DNA of 64,000 bases from contig OX442314.1 of assembly GCA_949358305.1 (NCBI GenBank), forward strand, positions 28,567,118 to 28,631,117, written 5' to 3'. Below the pieces are notes generated by a model. It was not told where the DNA came from. It did not search any database and saw only the letters and a list, made by a program, of their open reading frames with translations. A program made the translations under genes and the position numbers. This DNA is from Strigamia acuminata (Eukaryota; Arthropoda; Chilopoda; Geophilomorpha; Linotaeniidae). This document shows, one piece after another, positions 38,601-47,600 of the stretch. Position 1 is the first letter of the stretch, and the number at the start of each line of letters is the position of its first letter.

Positions 38601-41600
38601 CCTTCTTTTAACGCTCTCAAATAGCCGCTTAGCAATCCATCGAATTACAGCCAATAAGGACAACAAGGACAAGCCCAATGCAAATCCCAAATTTCCACCT
38701 AAGTCCACCAAAAGTGCAATTTCGTCATAGAGATATTTTTCAGTTAGGACGACGTATGTCGCATCATTTTGCGTCATTTTGGTAATTACTATATTTTCAT
38801 CCGTGAATTTCTCCAGAACGAGGTGGTAATGATATGCGTTTTTTAAACAAGGTCGCAAGCAACCACAATCTAATGTTGCCAGTGTGGATAATTCTTGTTT
38901 GTACGCAGCCTCGTGAGTTTTAGATACAATGGCCTTATTTTTTACGGCACTGCAATCACGAACTGCATCATTAAAAGGCATGTAGGGTAATCTGTAATTT
39001 AAAGATGTACCATTTAAAGTCAAGAAACTCAATATTAAGTAAAAAACAGATGGGCACTTCCTCTTTTTTCTGATTTTCTTCACTTTGTGCCTGGATATGG
39101 TCTTACCCGCGCAGTATGGGGATTTACAGCACGGGAGGGACGCATACATCACGTAAACGAGACAGAGACTCCAGATTGTTGGGTTTTGGCCTTTAATCCG
39201 TTGTCTAGGGGTTGGGGTCTCCCATCTCACTGTGTGGAGTGCTATTAAGCATGCTACATTGGCAACCGTCCCGTCGCACACAGGGCATAGCTCCCATGTA
39301 CGACGTGGTTGGATACCTCAAACAAACATTCTGCCGTACTTACCTATGGCCCATGAAGCCACTCATGGTACTGCAGCAGTCACCTCGATCTGCCACTGAG
39401 CGTCACAGTGGTGAATGGTGAGAGGAGCGGAGACGGCAGTTGTCTCTGCCATTGTTAGGACCGTGGCAGCTCACTCTGGCACGTCTTCACTCTCGGCTCC
39501 CTCAGCAACGTCTTCGCTATCACCACACCACTCTGCTCTGTACCTCCCTTACTAGGCCGGTCCACTCTTCCAAGACGGGGACGGCTTGGGGTCACCAGGC
39601 AATGTGTGGAGTGACGTAGGTCACTAGGGTGGCCAAACGGTCACAACTTAGTGACAATGTTTTAACGTGATTATGATTAATTGTTGGTATAATACACAAA
39701 AATGTGGACTAACCGACATTCCGGCTTTAAGATTCTAGCCAGACAATCTTCGTAACATTTGACGTTTAGCTGTTCGTCTGGGCTGCAAAACGGGTAGTTT
39801 GATGGTAAAAAATTGTACTGGAAACGAATAATTATTTCAATACATTTATAGCTACAATTAAATCCTGTTTATATCTCACTTGTATGATGAAACACCAAAA
39901 AGCACTTACCTGCCGTAAATGAAAATCCACAAACAACACGTTACCAACTTGTATTGTCATTGCATATCCATATGGTTGCAGAGGATTTATAATAGCAATC
40001 TATTAAGGAGATAATTTAAAATTTAAAGATATACTATTAAATAGATGACTACACGCAGTATTGTCAACGGAGGGAGTTGGTGGGTCCACCCTGTAATCTC
40101 CAGAATCCCAGGAGACTTCAGAGCAATCGTTTTTTCACACAAGAGAAACAGACGGAGCATGCATGAGAAGAGAGTTCTGCAAAGCATTATCGTCTGATTT
40201 GTAAGTATGCCACCTTGGGGTCACAACCCCAGATGTCCCCGCAACGTTTGAGGTTAGAGAAAAATTTTCAATCAGAAAGTTGGAGTGTCCGAACTCCATT
40301 TTGTTTATTGTTATTTTATGACGCGCTTGCCTTCCGCAGCGCCCCCTGTACAATTCTGTTGAATAAATCACTTATGTTAATTTTCACCTACAACATGGCT
40401 GCTTCATAACCAACTTCCACATAATTACATCTTTAAAACAATTCATCGAGACCAAAGAACACATTAATTGGCGACGAGAGATGAGTATTTGACTGAATCC
40501 AGCAACTTACAAACTTTTGTGCTCTTTTTTGGATCTTTTGATGAACTTTTTGCCACCGACCACGTGTCTTTGACCACGCGTTGACCGTTAGGCCTGAACT
40601 TTGATTGTAAGTTTTTGCTCGATTTTACCGACTTTACCGCTCGAAAATGCCTTTGGTTGCGGCACCCGAAAAGTATAACCCACTAGACGACTGGGAGACG
40701 TATTTAATGCAAATCGAATGCGTTTTCTCCTGCAATAAAATCGTCGACGACAAGGAAAAAGTGAATACGCTTTTGGCCTGTGTGGGTATGGCCACTTTTG
40801 CCAAGTTCGTGGATCTCGCCAGACCGAAAAAGCCGACGGAGTTAACGTTTAAGCAGCTCACAGACTTAATGATCAAAAACCAGAAACCTAGACCGGTGAA
40901 ACAAGGTGAAATCGTCCGTTTTCGAGCTCGTAAGCGCAACAAAGGCGAGTCCGTGAGCGACTTTGCAGCCGCTCTTCACTCACTCACCAAGTATTGCGAC
41001 TTCAACACTGCCCAGGACGACGAGATGCGAAACCAGTTCGTGATCGGTTTGAACATGCGGCAGGTTCAAGAGACGCTTTATGTGCAGAAGAACTTGACTT
41101 TTGCGTTAGCCCTCGAAGCCGCTACCTCCGCCGAAATCGCCGGAGCCGACGTGTCCAGTTTTGTTGATGCGCAACAGTCCGTACACCAGCTGCGCAAGTC
41201 GGGAAACTCATCACGTCAACATGCGAACTCGCAAAAAGGAGGCAAACGTCCCTCGAGGGGCACCTCCGGTCAGCAGCACCAGCAGTCAGACCACTCGAAG
41301 CCACAGCACGAAAAACAAAAGTGTAAACACTGCGGCAAATCTGGCCACCGCCAGGACGAGTGTCGTTTTCGCACTGCAAAATGCCACGATTGCGGCATTG
41401 AGGGCCACATTAAGCCCATTTGTCGCGCCACAAAATCGATTACGAGCGCTCATCACACGACGATCTCAGCACCTCGAAAATTGACGTTCTACGCCGTCCG
41501 CATGAAGGAACTGCAAACCCCAAACTCGGTGAACGCAGTGGCCCTCCGACACACCAAACCTTTGGTACTGGAGCTTCGTATCGCCGACATTCTCCTCTGG

Positions 41601-44600
41601 ATGGAAATTGACACCGGAGCGAGAGCGACGATCGTTAGTTGCGAGATGTACGCCAAGCTTTTTTCGAAATTTCCGCTTAAATCGCTCGGCACGGAATTAT
41701 CATCGTACGACAGCGACGCTTTGCCTATGGCGGTTGTGTGCACTGTTCCTGTGGAATACGCCGGCAAATCGTTCACCTTACCGTTGTGTGTGGCTGAGCA
41801 CGGCCAAGTCCCGTTGCTAGGCCGCGATTGGATAGACATTTTCGGTCTCCTCGACGTTGCTGGTGCAGCGCTGCGCGCTGTCGTTTACCAAGCCAAGCCG
41901 GGAGTTCCATCGAAGTCAGCTCGCAAACGTGCGATTCGCCAGCGAGCCAAGCATCCACCCGATCCAGAACCAGATTCGACATCCGCCGTCGCTCCTACTC
42001 GCGACACGGAACCGCTGCCTGCGCCGCGCGACGAGCCGCTTTCTCTGTCGATTATTGCTGCCCCTGCGTGTGGATTGGCTTCCCGCAAGGCTGCGGCAGC
42101 TAAAGATGCTGCTCCACGCTGCTCGGCGAGCGAGGAAGATAAAATCAGACTTGAATCTATTTTACAGAAGCACGAGAACGTTTTCCGGGACGAAATTGGC
42201 TGCTACAACGTGGCACCGGTGAGTATCGACATCGATCCGAATTTCAACCCAATTGTTTTGAAGGCGTACCCGGTGCCACTCGCAGTCAAGCCAGCTCTCG
42301 AAGTGGAACTCCGTCGTTTACAAGCGCTCGGGATCATCACGCCAGTCGCCTCCTCACGTTGGGCGACCCCAATTATGCACGTCAAGAAGGTGGACGGTTC
42401 CATAAAAATAGCCGGATGTTACAATCGGACTGTCAATAAGGCGGTTCTACCGTGTTCATATCCGTTGCCGTTGTTTGCCGACGTGGCTGCAAACTTGTCG
42501 GGGGGAGAGTCGTATTCAATCCTCGACATGAACCACGCGTACAACCAACTCCGTTTGACCGCTGCCAGTTCCGAATTATGTACGATAAACACTCATTTGG
42601 GTTTGTTTTTGGTTAATAGACTTTTTTACGGGATTTCGACCGCTCCTGCATTATTTCAACGCACGATGGACATCTTGACAGCGGACGTTGGCAACACGCA
42701 GCCTTTTATCGACGACTCGGCGGTTACTGGCCCAACGAACTCGGATCATCTGGTTAATTTGGACGCATTACTCGGCGCCTTCGACGGAGCGAATTTAACG
42801 TTGAATCGAGGCAAGTGCAAATTTTTGTGTGACTCTGTCGACTTCCTTGGCCTCCGTATTTCTAAGCACGGGATTGCTCCAATCGAGTCCAAGTTGGCGC
42901 CGTTACGCAATGCTGGTCGGCTCACCGACGTGACTTCACTTAAATCCTTCATAGGCCTTGTTAATTACTACGGCCGTTTTATCAGCAACTTGTCGACTTT
43001 GCTTGAACCGCTGTACCGACTCACTCGTGATGATACGAAGCGGGAATGGTTGGACGTCCACGAGAAGACGTGGCTGAAGGTGCGTGAGTCGGTCTCCGTC
43101 GATTCGGCTCTCGTGCATTACAACCAGAAAGAAGAAGTGTTCCTGACTGTGGATGCTTCGCCTGTCGGCGTCGGCGCATTTTTATCGCATCGTGACAAGA
43201 CTGGACAGCACCGACCAATAGCATTTGCTTCATCGTTGTTGTCAGCCGCTCAACGCAACTACGCGCAGATCGAGCAGGAAGGTTATGCCATCATTTATGG
43301 CATCAGAAAGTTCCACCATTACCTTTTTGGTCGTCGTTTTGTTTTGCGAACGGACCACAAACCACTCGTATCGATTTTTGGCGACAAAAAGGGTTGCAAC
43401 CAAATTGTTGCAGCTCGATTGCACAGGTGGGCAATTTTCCTGTCTGCTTATGACTATCAAATCGAGCATCTGCCTGCTGTGGACAACGCGATCGCGGACG
43501 GCTTATCTCGCAATCCGCAACCTGTCGTCGACACTTCGGAAGACTGTGATTTTCACATTAACGAATTATTGTCGGTCTCAGTTTAAGATTTTCCGGCTTC
43601 AAAACCTGCATTGCAATCCGCGTACGCAGCAGACCCTCTTTTACAACAGGTGCTTCTCTGTGTGCGCAATGGATGGCAATCGAAGACACCGGAATTGCGG
43701 GACTTTTACAAGCACCGAGATGCTTTTTTGATTTACAATGAATTTCTTTTTCTCCACGACAGATTAGTTGTTCCTGCGGACTTTCGTGCGTCGATCCTCG
43801 TTGAGTTGCACGCAGGCAACTTTGGTATTGTGAGGACCAAATCCTTGGCACAATCTACAGTTTGGTGGCCAGCCATTGACGCCGACATCGAGCGGACAGT
43901 GCGCTGTTGTGACGCCTGCCAACGCTCGCTGCCTGATCCTCCTCGCACGTCCACCGTTCGTTGGTCAATTCCGGACGAAGTTTGGGGACGTGTCCACATT
44001 GATTTTGCGGGACCATTCTTGGGCAAGACGTTTTTGTTGGCGGTTGATGCGAAATCGAAATGGTGCAAAGTTCGCGCCATGACCTCGACCACAGCTGCCG
44101 CGACAATCAACGTTTTGGAGGACTGGTTTTGTCAGCACGGACTGCCCATCCACGTGCATTCCGATAACGGCCCGCAATTCACGGCGAGAGAATACCGAGA
44201 ATTCCTGGAAGACAATGGTATCCGGCACACCTTCTCACCGCCGTACCACCCCGCCACAAACGGAGCAGTCGAAGGATTTGTCGGAACGTTTAAACGACAA
44301 ATGGAGAAATTTATCGCCTTGAAATTCTCCCCCACTGATTCCCTCCGACAATTTTTATTCTCCTATAGATCGACACCGCACGTGACGACGAAGAAGACGC
44401 CTGCAGAAATTTTTTTGCGGCGTACGATGCGCACTCGACTTCACCTCCTCAACCCGCGCCTTCTGCCGACCTCGGCATTACTGGAAACGGCTAGAAGTTT
44501 TGCAGTCGGTGATGCAGTTTTCGTTCGAGATTATCGTCATTCGGATAAGTGGATCCCCGGCATTGTGAAAGAAATTGTTTCCTCGACAACGTACACTGTC

Positions 44601-47600
44601 GAAATTGCGGCTGGAGTGTTGTGGTCTCGTCACGTTGACCAGTTGCGGAAACGTGCAACAATTGGACCACCTCTTCCAATTGAAGGGGATGAATGCAGCT
44701 CGGGCCCATTCGTAATGCCACAAACTGCATGTTTGGCTCCGCCTGTCGTCCTGCCTCAACCTCAACCTCAGCTGATAATTCCTGCGCCTAACCAGAACTT
44801 GCCTAACGCGCTTGCAACTCCGCCGCCACCACCTTTGCCTGCGCCGTTGCTCCCTGCGCTTCTACCGTTGCTTCCTGCTCCTCCGCCGCCTCCGCATGTG
44901 CTCCAGCCGTTGCCGCAATCGCCTCCACCAGCTGCTCACTCCAGACGGTCGGCAAGAAAAAGGAAAAATACGGTTACTCAACAAATAATTAACTCATTCG
45001 TGTTTGTTGTTATATTTGTTTATTGATTCGTTTATTACAATGTTAATTTGAAATGTCAACCTTTGTTAGAGTAATTGCTCCCCTGATTGGTCATCAATTA
45101 AGGGGATACTGGAGTGTCCGAACTCCATTTTGTTTATTGTTATTTTATGACGCGCTTGCTTTCCGCAGCGCCCCCTGTACAATTCTGTTGAATAAATCAC
45201 TTATGTTAATTTTCACCTACAACATGGCTGCTTCATAACCAACTTCCACATAATTACAACTTTAAAACAATTCATCGAGACCAAAGAACACATTAAAAGT
45301 TGTAGAGCACCATCAAATTAGTACTATCCAACTTATCTTAGTCATCTTAAGTTAATTGACTTTGTTTTAAAATGAAATAAAATCAGCTGAAATAAAGCCA
45401 GCCAATGCAGCAAAAATTTAATTTCTACTGCAAAAGTATTGAATTTCTTCAATAAATGTATTCAAATTTGCTTTATTGTACAAGTAAACAGGAAAAACCA
45501 CTAGGCGCATTCAATAACTTTTCGTCTAAATTTTCGTCTCCACGAATTTTTAGACGAAATGTTTTGTTTCTGAATGCAATCGTTTATTTGGTAAATAGAA
45601 TAAACGATTGTGTGACTGTCAAACTTGATGTGGAATTACAGATCAAGTTCTAGTTCTAGGCCATATACCGCTGCAAGTCGCACACGGGTATTTTTTTTCG
45701 AGATTTTGCTTCCCTCGCTTTTTACTATTGTTTTCAGCCCAAATAATAACCATAGTGATGATTATTATTGTCGTTTACTCTAAATAAACAATAACTGCTT
45801 CAAAATTGTACTTACGATCGAGATGTTTGCGACCGATCTATCGGAAATCCAAGATGGCTGCCAACAATACCCGATTTGCAAGAGTTTTCTCGTTACACGA
45901 AGATTTAAACGCCCTATTTAGGTCGTTTATTTTCAGCCCGTTTAAACCCATTTTAAACGAGCTTTTAAACGAGAATCTCGTTTAAAAGTTCGTGCAAACG
46001 GGTTTAAACGATCGTTTTGGAGTTATTGAATGCGCGTACTGTCTTTTTTTAATGTCTAAATTATTTTATTTTTTTAAGAATAAAAAATTTCAATTTGCTA
46101 ATTTTTTTTTTTTTTAAAAAAACAGTTAACTTAAGGTGACTAAGATAAGTTGGATAATACTAATATGATGGTGCTCTACAACTTTGTAATTAGGAATTTT
46201 TCTTTAACCTGAATGGTTTAGAAGTGTGGTGATCTCAAAATGATTCACTACTTAGAAGATGAATATATTTTGTCTCCTAATTAATTTGGCTTGGCACACG
46301 CCAAGTCAGATCATGTGACCAAGGGGAGGAAACTTCCCTAGGCACATATCACCCCAGGTTGGCCGCGGTGAAAACGGCAATTAACCGTTAAGGTGCAATA
46401 ATCCTTTGTTGCACCAGTTTTAACTAATTGAAGCGTGCCAGGCTCGCGCCCGCGCTTCAATCGAGACTCTTGAATATACAACACAACCCACAACATCACT
46501 GCTTTTCTACTCCGACTAAAAGTATTGACAGTGGACCGTGTTCTTCAAGTTTCACCAGCTTGCTTTGTACCAACGTAGCCGCAGCTAATTTCCGCATTCG
46601 AGAAGAGAAGTTCCCGCCAGACGTGAACCACTGCCATCGCTGACGCGCGAACGTTAGCCATCGCCGTTGTACGCCGAACGGAAGCCTGCCCGACGTAAAC
46701 CACTGCCTTCGCGCCGTCGTACGCCGAGTAGTAGACTCACGTGAACCATCGTCGAAAGGACCATCGTACGTGAGTGTCGAGAGGAAAATAGAAGCCATTT
46801 TCCTAACAACTAAGCGTTGTTAAGCACAATTGTCGTGCTTTTTCACGTGCAACAGTCGTTGCACGTATTTCCATTATTTCGCGACTTGTCGCTTTATTCC
46901 CATATTATTCTCGTATTATCCGTATTATTACTGTATTTAACCGAATAAAAACATATTGTGATTTTATTGATAAAACCTGTTTTTTATTTCCTATTAAATT
47001 AACCCTAGATAATTTAGGCCGCGATATAAGTCTTTTATAGCATTGACCTGCGGTTTCTGCTTAATTTATTAGAAATTAAGTAGAGAAAAACCCGGATCGC
47101 AGCAGAAGTTAGCAAGTGAATAACCTTGAAAATGGCCTTCAAGGTCAAATTTGATGACATCATTGGATTGCTCTCACCCAACTTCCTATATGATTGCTTC
47201 ATCAAAGTTGGCCTAGATGCAATTTTTCAGGAAATATTTGTAGGGGACCAGACTTTTAGAACACTCTGTATAATAATATTCGTGTAATTATTTCATTCCT
47301 GTCTGTGCTCTCAGCTGTTAACTAAAGCCGTTACCAGTCGCTTAGCAACGGAACTGCCAAAATTAGGGGGTTGCTAAGGCAAACTCCTAATGAGCACCGT
47401 TGCCTGGCACCGAAGCGTGCCAGATAAACGCCATGCATGCGCATTGGCCGATTTTCCGGCTAAATTCTGCAGTAATATTTGATTATTAATCATTCTTTTA
47501 GCTACACTCAGTACCTTCACCAAGCTGTCACAGCTCTGCTACAAACGCATTGTTTTGACCAGTGATTTGTGAGACTCAAAAGATTCAACCTTGATTTGTT

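Larger units (their letters stand above)
40281..45296 (+). mobile_element. Element D: Mag/K02A2.6-like Ty3/gypsy retrotransposon, 5.0 kb
   Basis: LTRs of 187 bp (40281-40467 and 45110-45296) differ at two positions by eye, about 1 percent. The target duplication is AAGT (40277-40280 and 45297-45300). Between them lie gag-protease-RT-RNase H and integrase in one frame, broken by a single stop. It inserted into one arm of a fold-back repeat in the c-f intron of channel copy 2, in the orientation opposite to the channel gene. Confidence 0.93.

Noticed and set aside
38175-39281. Frame upstream of exon h (380-codon ORF extending to 39281)
   Set aside because: The extension runs through the intron and into the solo LTR; the splice acceptor before LPYMPF is shared by three copies.
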